Translations under genes and position numbers: made by a program
The notes under the pieces: generated by a model
The model's database searches: none
Told to the model about the DNA's origin: nothing
The model's input: the letters and a program-made list of their open reading frames with translations, nothing else
Assembly (NCBI GenBank): GCA_934746645.1
Contig: CAKVFE010000001.1
Span: 751,483 to 815,482, forward strand
Reading direction: 5' to 3'
DNA: 64,000 bases
Origin: an uncultured Clostridia bacterium
GTDB lineage: Bacteria; Bacillota; Clostridia; Christensenellales; UBA1242
In this document: positions 26,278 to 34,741 of the stretch, piece by piece
How positions within the stretch are numbered: the first letter of the stretch is position 1
How the letters are laid out: each line of letters starts with the position of its first letter

Positions 26278-28098
26278 ATGAAAATTACAAGCAAACAATT
26301 AAGAGAAACATGGCTTAATTTTTACAAAGAAAGAGGACATGTAGATATAGGTGCAGTATCTTTGATAGGCGATGGCACAACAGGTGTTATGTTTAATGTC
26401 GCTGGTATGCAACCACTTATGCCATATTTATTGGGTGAAAAGCATCCAAAGGGTACAAGACTTTGCAATGTTCAAGGTTGTGTTAGAACAGTAGATATTG
26501 ACTCAGTTGGAGATGCTAGTCACTGCACATTTTTTGAGATGATGGGCAACTGGAGTTTGGGAGATTATTTCAAAAAAGAAAAAACTGCTTGGACATTTGA
26601 ATTGTTGACAAAGGTATTTGGACTTGATAAGGACAAGATTTGTTCTACAGTATTTGCTGGCAATGAAAGTGTACCTAGAGATGAAGAAACAGCCAACTAT
26701 TTGATTAGTTTGGGTATCAAACCAGAAAACATTTTCTACCAAGGTAAAGAAGACAACTGGTGGGAACTTGAAGGTACTGTTGGTACTCCTTGTGGACCAG
26801 ACAACGAATGGTTTTATCCACTTAATGATAACAAGTGTTGTGATACTTGTGATATCAACTGTAAGTGTGGTAGATATGTTGAGATAGGCAATGATGTTTA
26901 TATGCAATATGAAAAGTTGGAAAACGGATACAAACCACTTCAAAACAAAAATGTTGATACAGGTTTTGGTTTTGAAAGAATGTTGATGTTTTTAAATGGT
27001 GTTAAAGATGTATATAAGACTGACTTATTCCAAGATGTTATGGAACACCTTACAAAAACACTTAATGTTAAATATGAAGATGATGAAGAAGTAACTCGTT
27101 CTTTGCGTATTATTGCTGACCATATGCGTACAACTGTTATGCTTATTGGAGATGTCAATGGTATTGTTCCTAGCAATGTTGGCTCAGGATATATATTAAG
27201 AAGAGTAATGCGTAGAGCTATTAGACACGCAAAGAAAATTAACCTTGACACTCAAGAATTGATTGAAGTTGCAAAAATTTATATTGAAAAAGTATACAAT
27301 ACAGCTTATCCATTGCTTGTAGAAAAAGAAGATTATATTCTTAGCGAAATTCACAAAGAAATGGACAAATTCAACAAAGCTCTAGAACAAGGACTAAAAG
27401 AATTTGATAAAGTTATCTTTGGTATAGAAAAACACAAAGAATTTGCAAAATCTAAAGGCGAAGTTGTAAAAGACGAAATTGGTGGTAAAGCAGCATTTAG
27501 ATTGTATGATACATTTGGATTCCCATTGGAACTAACTATCGAACTTGCTAGTGAAAAAGGATATACTGTTGACGAAGAAGGCTTTAAGACTGCTTTTGAA
27601 GAACATCAAGCAAAATCTAAAGCTGTAGACAAGGGTGTATTTAAGAGTGGACTTCAAGATGATAGCGAACAAACCATTAAATACCATACAGCTACACACT
27701 TACTTAATGCTGCATTAAAATTGGTATTAGGTAAAGATTGTCATCAAATGGGTTCTAATATTACTGTTGATAGATTGCGTTTTGACTTCCCATGCGACCA
27801 TAAACTTGAAGCAGAAGAAATTAAAAAGCTTGAAGATATAGTTAATGGTTGGATTAAAGACGACTTGAAAGTAACACACGAAGAAATGCCAAAAACTAAA
27901 GCAGTTGAGATTGGTGCAGAACATCAATTTATTGAGCGTTATCCAGATGTTGTTACTGTATATTCTATTGGAGATGTAAGTAAAGAAATTTGTACTGGAC
28001 CTCATGTAGAACATACTGGAGTATTAGGCGAATTTAAGATAACAAAAGAAGAAAGTTCAGCTTCTGGCGTTAGAAGAATAAAAGCTATATTAAAGTAG
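26278..28098 (+). CDS. alaS: Alanyl-tRNA synthetase, compact form without C-Ala
   Basis: 606 residues from the ATG at 26278 (GGTAAGGA seven bases upstream); an ATG 48 bases earlier lacks a site. The catalytic core has CNVQGCVRT and TFFEMMGNWSLGDYF. A Cys-rich insertion (KCCDTCDINCKCG) may bind zinc. The editing domain has HTATH (470-474) and CTGPH (572-576), the four zinc ligands. The chain stops soon after, so the roughly 250-residue DHHA1/C-Ala domain of usual AlaRS (about 875 aa) is absent. Compact AlaRS forms are known. Confidence 0.93.
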   Translation: MKITSKQLRETWLNFYKERGHVDIGAVSLIGDGTTGVMFNVAGMQPLMPYLLGEKHPKGTRLCNVQGCVRTVDIDSVGDASHCTFFEMMGNWSLGDYFKKEKTAWTFELLTKVFGLDKDKICSTVFAGNESVPRDEETANYLISLGIKPENIFYQGKEDNWWELEGTVGTPCGPDNEWFYPLNDNKCCDTCDINCKCGRYVEIGNDVYMQYEKLENGYKPLQNKNVDTGFGFERMLMFLNGVKDVYKTDLFQDVMEHLTKTLNVKYEDDEEVTRSLRIIADHMRTTVMLIGDVNGIVPSNVGSGYILRRVMRRAIRHAKKINLDTQELIEVAKIYIEKVYNTAYPLLVEKEDYILSEIHKEMDKFNKALEQGLKEFDKVIFGIEKHKEFAKSKGEVVKDEIGGKAAFRLYDTFGFPLELTIELASEKGYTVDEEGFKTAFEEHQAKSKAVDKGVFKSGLQDDSEQTIKYHTATHLLNAALKLVLGKDCHQMGSNITVDRLRFDFPCDHKLEAEEIKKLEDIVNGWIKDDLKVTHEEMPKTKAVEIGAEHQFIERYPDVVTVYSIGDVSKEICTGPHVEHTGVLGEFKITKEESSASGVRRIKAILK

Positions 28099-28113
28099 TT
28101 GATTAAACTATAT

Positions 28114-28147
28114 TAAATAAAGTATTAGTTTAAATAAAGTATTAGTT
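28114..28147 (+). repeat. 17-bp perfect tandem duplication
   Basis: TAAATAAAGTATTAGTT occurs twice head to tail just after alaS. No function is apparent. Confidence 0.8.
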
Positions 28148-28188
28148 AAAAAAAAGTATTTGGCTTAAACAAATTATCTAATAAATAA

Positions 28189-28217
28189 AAAAGACGGAGA
28201 TTTTATCTTCGCCTTTT
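28189..28217. terminator. Shared terminator of alaS and the fucosidase
   Basis: Imperfect 10-bp stem AAGACGGAGA/TCTTCGCCTT, with T and A runs, between convergent genes. Confidence 0.82.
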
Positions 28218-28218
28218 T

Positions 28219-29220
28219 TTATTTATTTAGTTTTGACAATATATCCAAACTTTCAGTAGATATTTTACCTGTAGAGTCGGGAGAGATATTTATGGTATAG
28301 CAAACACCCAATGTGTTGAGTTTGTCTTTTATACTTTTTATCTGTTCTAGACTTTTATAATTGTTGTCAAATTTAGAATATCCCCAAGTATTGTTAAGAG
28401 TGCAGACAGATTCATATAAACTATTTTTAGAATATTTTATTCCGTTAAGGTCATTAAAATCTTTACTTGTATTGGCTGTAATTGTATCTGGTATTTCATT
28501 GTCACCTAGTGTAACATAATCATAACTGCCATTACCCAAACGAGAATTAATAAGACAATTAGGTTGAAATGATTTAACTAAATTGTAAAGTTGTTGACTT
28601 TGTTTAAGGCTGATAGTTTTTGGTGTATCAAACCAGAATAAATCTATTGTTCCATAATTTTTACAAAGTTCTTCAACTTGACAAAGAACTTTGCTATTAA
28701 AGTATAAATCAAAGTCTTTATCGTTATTGTTAAAATCCCAATCATTACACCAACTAGTTCCAGCACAATCACTATTGTCACAATTGTATCCACCACCATT
28801 TTGTTCGTGCCAGTCTAAATCTTGTGAATAATATATTCCAAATTTTATATCGTATTTTCTACACATATCAGAAAGTTGTTTAACAATATCTTTTTTGTAT
28901 GGGGTATTTGAAATGTTCCAATTATCGTATTTAGAGTTAAACATACAAAAGCCATCGTGATGTTTTGCTGTAAAAATTATGTATTTAAATCCATTATTTT
29001 TAGCAAATTTTACAATTTCTTCAGCATCAAAAAATGTAGGATTAAACTTCTTAGCCAATTTTTCATAATCGCAAATCTTTATGCGTGCGTAAGATTGTAT
29101 CCATTCACAATAAGAACTCATTTTATAAGTCTTGTATTCTCCACCCAATAGAGAATATAGTCCAAAATGAATTATTAAGCCACATTTGGCTTCTTTAAAC
29201 CAATTATATTTGTTTTCCAT
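28219..29220 (-). CDS. Alpha-L-fucosidase, GH29 family, cytoplasmic
   Basis: 333 residues covering only the catalytic barrel. GH29 landmarks: WFKEAKCGLIIHFGLYS, IIFTAKHHDGFCMF, the nucleophile Asp in DLFWFD and the ending INISPDSTGKI. There is no signal peptide, so it would act on imported fucosides. TATAAT ends exactly six bases before the ATG and there is no Shine-Dalgarno site, so the mRNA is probably leaderless. Confidence 0.92.
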   Translation of the reverse strand: MENKYNWFKEAKCGLIIHFGLYSLLGGEYKTYKMSSYCEWIQSYARIKICDYEKLAKKFNPTFFDAEEIVKFAKNNGFKYIIFTAKHHDGFCMFNSKYDNWNISNTPYKKDIVKQLSDMCRKYDIKFGIYYSQDLDWHEQNGGGYNCDNSDCAGTSWCNDWDFNNNDKDFDLYFNSKVLCQVEELCKNYGTIDLFWFDTPKTISLKQSQQLYNLVKSFQPNCLINSRLGNGSYDYVTLGDNEIPDTITANTSKDFNDLNGIKYSKNSLYESVCTLNNTWGYSKFDNNYKSLEQIKSIKDKLNTLGVCYTINISPDSTGKISTESLDILSKLNK

Positions 29221-29226
29221 AACTGC

Positions 29227-29256
29227 ATTATATTATTTATATATTCTAAAAGTCAA
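29227..29256 (-). promoter_or_regulatory. Leaderless promoter of the fucosidase
   Basis: On the minus strand: TTGACT (29256-29251), 18-bp spacer, TATAAT (29232-29227), six bases, ATG. Confidence 0.78.
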
Positions 29257-29334
29257 ACATATATTTGTATAAGAGTATGGGATAAAAGATAAGGATAAAA
29301 GATTTTTATAAGTGATTAGTAATGCAAAAAAAAT

Positions 29335-29366
29335 AAAAAAATGGAATCATTAAATTCCATTTTTTA
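29335..29366 (-). terminator. Terminator of galU
   Basis: 11-bp stem AAAAATGGAAT/ATTCCATTTTT with a 7-base loop, T run on the minus strand. Confidence 0.85.
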
Positions 29367-29390
29367 CTATTTTAACTATTTAAAAATATT

Positions 29391-30251
29391 TTATAAATCT
29401 AGTGATTTTAGATATTTTCTTAAATCTTCGCCATAGGTTGGGTCTTTTAAGCAAGCATCAATGTTTGCAATTACAAATCCCAATTTGTTGCCCATATCAT
29501 ATCTTCTACCATTGATATCTTGAGCCATAAGAAGTTCTTTTTCAATCATTAGATTGTATGCGTCAGTAACTGAAAGTTCACCATTTTTAATTTGGCATTG
29601 GTCGATATACTTAAATACATCACTTGTAAGTATTGCAGTACCCAAATTGCAGATATTGCTTGGAGCTTCTTCTACTTTAGGTTTTTCTACAAAGTCAAGT
29701 ATTAGGGAAGCACCATTGCCCAATGGTTTGTTTTTAATGATACCATATCTATATACTTCTTTAGGGTCACATTCTTGTACAGCTATAACGCTCTTGTGAT
29801 AAGTGTTGTAGTTGTCGATAAGTTGTTCAACGATGTTTTTATTTTCACAAGTCATAAGTTCGTCACCAAACAACATTACAAATGGATCGTCACCAACAAA
29901 AGCTTGTGCAAGTTTTAGACAATGACCAGTTCCTAATGGTTTGTCTTGCATTTTATAATAAATATTAGCTAAAGTATTTGGCTCTGTTGCAAGTTTCAAA
30001 AATTCGGTTTTGCCACTTTCAATAAGTCTATTTTCAAGTTCTATGTTGTGGTCAAAATGTCTGATAATACATTCTTTACCTCTACCTATAAGTATTAGAA
30101 CATCGGTAATACCAGCCTTTTTCAAATCTTCTACCAATACTTGTAAGATAGGTTTGTCAAGTAATGGTAACATCTCTTTAGGTACAGATTTTGATATAGG
30201 CAAAAATCTTGTTGCCAATCCACCACATAATATAACTGCTTTTTTAATCAT
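29391..30251 (-). CDS. galU: UTP-glucose-1-phosphate uridylyltransferase
   Basis: 286 residues, normal for GalU. The nucleotide-binding start AVILCGGLATRFLPISKS with KEMLPLLDKP is diagnostic. PLGTGHCLKLA, FGDELM and the FVEKP motif follow. It makes UDP-glucose for cell-envelope glycans. AAGGAG lies upstream. Monocistronic. Confidence 0.95.
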   Translation of the reverse strand: MIKKAVILCGGLATRFLPISKSVPKEMLPLLDKPILQVLVEDLKKAGITDVLILIGRGKECIIRHFDHNIELENRLIESGKTEFLKLATEPNTLANIYYKMQDKPLGTGHCLKLAQAFVGDDPFVMLFGDELMTCENKNIVEQLIDNYNTYHKSVIAVQECDPKEVYRYGIIKNKPLGNGASLILDFVEKPKVEEAPSNICNLGTAILTSDVFKYIDQCQIKNGELSVTDAYNLMIEKELLMAQDINGRRYDMGNKLGFVIANIDACLKDPTYGEDLRKYLKSLDL

Positions 30252-30334
30252 TTTTGTTTCTCCTTTATCACAATAAAGAGTATATCATTTAATTTAAAAT
30301 TAATAAAATAAATTGATTGATAACCTATATATTT

Positions 30335-30907
30335 TTATTCGGTATTGTAATTTCTTGCTCTTAACACCAATTCCAATTCATCTACACGCTTAAATATATT
30401 GGCAAAAAACATTACAAACAATTTGTGGCTTTGTGTAAATAATGTTTTTAAGTTGAGATTAACATTTCTAGCCTTCAAAGTTAATTTTAGGTTGTAAGCT
30501 TCATTGGCTAGTATTGGTATAAAGTTGATGGCTATTACTATCATAAGCGATAAGTTGTTGGTGTTGACTTTAAACAATTTTAAAGGGTAGAACAACTGAT
30601 TAAATCCTTGAGCAAGTTTGGTTGCGTTGATTTTGTAAGAAAATATAAATGCGCCATTAGCTACAATTATTATTTTCCAAGCTACAATTAGACTGGCTAC
30701 CACACTATCAAATATAAGATTAAATAAGAAAACAATTAATACAAATATTACAATTTTTAAAAGATTTTTAAGTGCTTTTACTGGACTGATTTTAAAAATG
30801 AAATGTAATAAAATATTGGATATTGTAAGTCCCAGTAACACCCAAACATTGTTAATAAGAAAAGTTGCAATAGAAAATGCAATAAAAATAAGGATTATTA
30901 AAAACAT
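30335..30907 (-). CDS. ecfT: ECF transporter transmembrane component EcfT (short)
   Basis: 190 residues, shorter than the usual 250-270 EcfT. Several hydrophobic segments are followed by the two coupling motifs of EcfT, LKARNVN and LRARNYN, which dock into the ATPase groove. The start overlaps the ATPase stop (TAATG), so translation is coupled. Third gene of the S-A-T operon. Confidence 0.88.
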   Translation of the reverse strand: MFLIILIFIAFSIATFLINNVWVLLGLTISNILLHFIFKISPVKALKNLLKIVIFVLIVFLFNLIFDSVVASLIVAWKIIIVANGAFIFSYKINATKLAQGFNQLFYPLKLFKVNTNNLSLMIVIAINFIPILANEAYNLKLTLKARNVNLNLKTLFTQSHKLFVMFFANIFKRVDELELVLRARNYNTE

Positions 30908-31680
30908 TATTTTATCTCCATTATTGATTGTATTATACTATCGTTGGATTGATAATCTTTGATTTTAAACTTTTCTATTAACTGTAATTTAAGTGGAATG
31001 TATGTATTGTGTTGTCTGTATATATCTAAATTGTTAAGCATTTCGCTAGTTGGTAAAAATGCTTCCATAATACCATTGTTGATAACCATAACTTTGTCTG
31101 CATAAACAATTTCGTCTAGTAAATTGGTCGTAAATATTACTGTAACACCTTGAGATTTTAATTTTAAAAACAACTGATATAAGTCTTCTTTTGCAGTTGG
31201 GTCAAGGTATACACTTGCTTCATCAAAAATAATAATTTTTGGCTTTATTGCAAGCATATTTGCTATAGCAATTCGTTGTTTTTGACCTGTTGATAGGTTA
31301 AAAGTTTCGCTATTTTTATAATCTAGCATATTGGTTAGTTTTAGAGCATAATCAATATTATCTTCAATTTCGGATTTGGAAAATCCGTGATTTTTTAAAG
31401 TAAAACTTATGTCATCGTAGACATTGTTAAATATTATTTGGTTGTCCGGATTTTGAAATACAATACCAATCTTTTTGTTTGATTTTTTAATAGGTACATC
31501 GTCTATAGTGATAGTACCTTTTTTAGTTTTTATAAGTCCAGCAATCAATTTGATAAGTGTAGTTTTGCCACTTGCGTTGTTGCCAGTTATGGCTATTATT
31601 TCGCCGTCATTGATTTCAAAATTGATATCTTTAAGTTCAAAATTGGGATATTTAAATTGTACATTACTAACTTTTATCAT
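30907..31680 (-). CDS. ecfA: ECF transporter ATPase EcfA
   Basis: 257 residues from the ATG at 31680, after GGGAGGA. Walker A GNNASGKTT, Q-loop VFQNPDNQI, signature LSTGQKQRI and Walker B IIIFDEASV are intact. The switch loop reads FTTNLLDE, with Asn in place of the conserved His. ECF systems normally use two ATPases (EcfA1/A2); only one is encoded here, so it may act as a homodimer or borrow a partner. Confidence 0.92.
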   Translation of the reverse strand: MIKVSNVQFKYPNFELKDINFEINDGEIIAITGNNASGKTTLIKLIAGLIKTKKGTITIDDVPIKKSNKKIGIVFQNPDNQIIFNNVYDDISFTLKNHGFSKSEIEDNIDYALKLTNMLDYKNSETFNLSTGQKQRIAIANMLAIKPKIIIFDEASVYLDPTAKEDLYQLFLKLKSQGVTVIFTTNLLDEIVYADKVMVINNGIMEAFLPTSEMLNNLDIYRQHNTYIPLKLQLIEKFKIKDYQSNDSIIQSIMEIK

Positions 31681-31695
31681 ATTGTATCCTCCCAA

Positions 31696-32403
31696 CTATT
31701 TATTGTCTTGTTTTATATCTAAATTTGTCTCAATTTTAGTAGATTGGATTGAGTTATTTGGAGTACTAGATTGTGTAGTATTTTCAGTAGATTTGTCGCC
31801 ATTATTTTCTATAGATTGATTATCGGTATTATCGTTGGATTCTTCGACATCATCAGTATCATCAATGTCGTCATAAGAAGAAAACAATTTTTTGTATATA
31901 CCCATTTTGTCTAGACTTAAATTGATAAAGAACATAATAACTACTTCGATTGGCAACATAACAATTTGCTTTAATAATCTAGTAGGAAGTATAGCCATAA
32001 TAGCTTTTTTAGATGTTATATATATCCATAAACTATTGATAAATCCATTGCAAACAATCAATACAATAAGGCAACTAATTATCAATTTTAACACGAACTT
32101 TTTGTTGTCTAGTTTTTCATCTTTTCTGTGTAGAAATAATCCGTATACAAAACCTGTAATTAGTGAAGTAATTGTGTATCCGACAAAATATGCACCAAAA
32201 GGGAATAGCAATGCTCCTATTAGGTCGGCAAGTCCAGCTATCATCATAGTCCACCAAGGACCCAACAAAATACCGGATAACATAAGTGGAATAAAAGAGA
32301 ATGATATAACAACAATAGGTGTTTTTATAGATAGAAATCTACTTAGTACAATAGTGGTTGCAAGCAATAATCCTGCAATAATAATTTTTTTAATTTTAGA
32401 CAT
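31696..32403 (-). CDS. ECF transporter substrate-binding S component, FolT-like
   Basis: 235 residues. Six membrane segments in the first 175 residues begin with a KIIIAGLLLATTIVLSRFLSI pattern and LMLSGILLGPWW, then GALLFPFGAYFVGYT, as in FolT-type S components for folate. A 60-residue Asp/Asn/Thr-rich tail is unusual and may be a disordered extension. AAGGAG is about ten bases before the ATG. First gene of the operon, preceded by a structured leader. Folate specificity is inferred from sequence pattern only. Confidence 0.87.
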   Translation of the reverse strand: MSKIKKIIIAGLLLATTIVLSRFLSIKTPIVVISFSFIPLMLSGILLGPWWTMMIAGLADLIGALLFPFGAYFVGYTITSLITGFVYGLFLHRKDEKLDNKKFVLKLIISCLIVLIVCNGFINSLWIYITSKKAIMAILPTRLLKQIVMLPIEVVIMFFINLSLDKMGIYKKLFSSYDDIDDTDDVEESNDNTDNQSIENNGDKSTENTTQSSTPNNSIQSTKIETNLDIKQDNK

Positions 32404-32446
32404 GAAAAAAACACTCCTTTATTTTTAATATATTTATTTGCGTATG

Positions 32447-32577
32447 CAAAAAGACTTGTATCAAAACAAGTTAATTAAAAATATTGAAGTGTTAGATTTC
32501 GAATCTTAGTTTTTTGTCGATAAGGACTAAATACTTTCTCATAGGCGTTACCTACTTCTAAAAATTATGATAAGTAT
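32447..32577 (-). promoter_or_regulatory. Candidate riboswitch-like leader of the ECF operon
   Basis: On the minus strand ATACTT (32577-32572) pairs with AAGTAT (32536-32531), enclosing TCATA/TATGA and a GTAGGTAACGCC loop. AGATT-CGA-AATCT follows, then a hairpin ACTTGT/ACAAGT with CTTTTT, a likely terminator about 45 bases before the start codon. This order (folded domain, terminator, transporter) is typical of riboswitches, but I could not match a known class. Confidence 0.45.
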
Positions 32578-32858
32578 ATCCCTTTCATTTTGTTTTTGCA
32601 ACACAATTTAATGGTTTTTAATTGGAATTATTATTTTTTGTAATATTATATAAATTTCAATTTTTTATGATATTGTGTTTGATATAATAACCGTTTTGGT
32701 GCTTAAATAATTATTTTTAGTGCTTTTTATAGTTAAGATATGCCGATTAGTCTATGTGTCATAGTCTTAAATATTGCTCTTAGTCACTTATATTTACTTT
32801 ATAAAAATAGGAAATGTGCTTATTAAGGTCGTTTTTGGACAATTTTTTTATCAAGTTA

Positions 32859-32887
32859 TTGACCCCAATATATTTTTAATATATAAT
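32859..32887 (+). promoter_or_regulatory. Promoter of the gene at 32954
   Basis: TTGACC (32859-32864), 17-bp spacer, TATAAT (32882-32887). Confidence 0.8.
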
Positions 32888-32953
32888 GTAAGTAATAATA
32901 AACTTAAATCCGTAATGTTTTTTTGGGGATATTATGGGTAAAAGGGGTAAGTT

Positions 32954-34537
32954 ATGAAGATTATAAAAGGCGTATTGACATACACAATGTTATTAATCGG
33001 TGGCGCATTAATTATTTGTATGGCTTTGATTGGCTGTATGTTCCTATTCCCTAATTTCAAAGTATTTGGTTGGGGAGTTATGTTCCAAAGCAACAAGCTT
33101 GTTACAGATATTAAGAGCGAAAAGTTTAGCCCACTGGAAGATCAGGGAAATAGTGATAAAGTAATCACATTGGACATTGATGCTAAATTGCACGATGTAG
33201 AGATTTATCAATTCTCTGATAGTACCGAATATATTTCTATTCAAAAATATGATGATATGTTTGGACTAATGAAAGGTTCTAGAGATAACTATGATGGTAG
33301 TGTTACTTTAGATAAAGTTAAAGATAATATAGAAAACCATTACAAAATTGAAACTAAGGCTATTGAAGGTGCTATTTTAAAACGCACAAGCCGTATAATT
33401 GTTTATGTTCCAAATAGACAAAATTATGTATTCAATATTTCTACAACCAATGGTAATATCACTATCAATGGTGGTCAAAAAGAAGTTGCTGGAAAAGTTG
33501 AAACAGCTACAAACCTTCAAGTCCGTGGTTTAAATTTAAAGACAACTTCAGGTGATTTTAGTTGGAACAATATTTATAATAAAGAAAAAATAGTTTCATT
33601 GAATACTTTAATTGCTAAAACAAACACTGGTAAATTTGATTTTACTTTAGGTGATGACATTACATTAAAATCAAAACCAGATAGCCAATATTATCTAGAA
33701 TGTAAGCGTGGCGAATTCTTATTTAATAATATTGATGCTGACAAAGTAAATATTGTTGGTGATGATGTATTAGTTAGAGCTAATAAATTACATACTGAAA
33801 AGAGTTTCTATTTCAATGCCCCAAGTGGATTCTTTGATGTTACAACTTTAACAAATAATGATAAAGGTTTAAGCACAATTATTACTAACAACATTGATGT
33901 AAAACTTGATACCGTTAATGGCGAACTTGCTATTACAACAACTTATGGCGATATTACAGTTAACAAAACAATGTCTAATGCTACATTAAAATCAATCAAT
34001 GGTAATATTACTGTTGGTGAAGCTAATTCAAGTCTAAGTGCTATATCTGAACACGGAGATATTACTGTTGGCAAATATTCTGCAAAAGTTTATTTGAAAA
34101 ACAAACACGGTAAAATAGTTGCTTCTTTCGATACAGATGCAGAAAGAAATTATGCTAATGCTTCAACAATGATTAATGAAGAAGGCTCTATTACAGCCAA
34201 CAAATTGATTTTACCTACAAATCTTACAACAACTTCTGGTGGTACAATTAATGCAAGTTATTATCTATTACCAACACATACTAAACCTAGAGTAGAACAC
34301 GAAGTTAATTTGCAAGGTGGCGGAAAAGCATACTTACAATTACCTAACACAAATGCATTTATGTTTATAGGTTATGGTAACATTTCTGGTAGAGTAAGTA
34401 GTCAAGATATGGTAGCTTGCGATGAAGCACAAACAATCTTAACTCCTGCAACTGATGACACTAAAGATGATATGACATTATTGACAGTTAGAGGTGCTAC
34501 TGGTTCTACAGTATTTAGTACTTACAACGGAGATTAA
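32954..34537 (+). CDS. Membrane-anchored beta-repeat protein (DUF4097-like)
   Basis: 527 residues with AAGGGG upstream. One N-terminal membrane segment (about 7-35) anchors a large extracytoplasmic region of repeating beta strands: STTNGNITI, KTTSGDFSW, TTYGDITV, KSINGNITV, SEHGDITV, the pattern of DUF4097 adhesin-like beta-helices (as in LiaG). It could sense or organise the envelope; no enzyme motif is seen. Confidence 0.85.
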   Translation: MKIIKGVLTYTMLLIGGALIICMALIGCMFLFPNFKVFGWGVMFQSNKLVTDIKSEKFSPLEDQGNSDKVITLDIDAKLHDVEIYQFSDSTEYISIQKYDDMFGLMKGSRDNYDGSVTLDKVKDNIENHYKIETKAIEGAILKRTSRIIVYVPNRQNYVFNISTTNGNITINGGQKEVAGKVETATNLQVRGLNLKTTSGDFSWNNIYNKEKIVSLNTLIAKTNTGKFDFTLGDDITLKSKPDSQYYLECKRGEFLFNNIDADKVNIVGDDVLVRANKLHTEKSFYFNAPSGFFDVTTLTNNDKGLSTIITNNIDVKLDTVNGELAITTTYGDITVNKTMSNATLKSINGNITVGEANSSLSAISEHGDITVGKYSAKVYLKNKHGKIVASFDTDAERNYANASTMINEEGSITANKLILPTNLTTTSGGTINASYYLLPTHTKPRVEHEVNLQGGGKAYLQLPNTNAFMFIGYGNISGRVSSQDMVACDEAQTILTPATDDTKDDMTLLTVRGATGSTVFSTYNGD

Positions 34538-34551
34538 TAAAAATATAAAAT

Positions 34552-34579
34552 AAAAGCCCTTTATGGGTTTTTATTTTTT
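34552..34579 (+). terminator. Terminator of the DUF4097-like gene
   Basis: Stem AAAAGCCC/GGGTTTTT with one wobble, then T-rich. Confidence 0.75.
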
Positions 34580-34682
34580 GCTTTTAACTAATATATAGAT
34601 AGTATCAATAAAGTATAAAAGTTATTTATATTGCAAAAAATGTCTATATTAAGATAAAAACACTATTTAAAGAGAAGTTGAC

Positions 34683-34711
34683 TTGACAAAAGTTGTTATT
34701 TAAAGTAATCT
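34683..34711 (+). promoter_or_regulatory. Promoter of the ABC-F gene
   Basis: TTGACA (34683-34688), 17-bp spacer, TAATCT (34706-34711). Confidence 0.65.
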
Positions 34712-34741
34712 AATTTGGATAATAGAAAAAAGGAATATAAA

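Larger units (their letters stand above)
32404..32953. other. Divergent intergenic region
   Basis: No gene. The minus-strand half contains the structured leader of the ECF operon; the plus-strand half contains the promoter of the gene at 32954. 32600-32850 is AT-rich and otherwise blank. Confidence 0.7.

Noticed and set aside
32491..32577. preQ1-I or THF riboswitch before the ECF operon
   Set aside because: An A run followed by ACTAAG recalls the preQ1-I tail, but the required 5' arm of the first stem is missing; THF conserved blocks are also absent.
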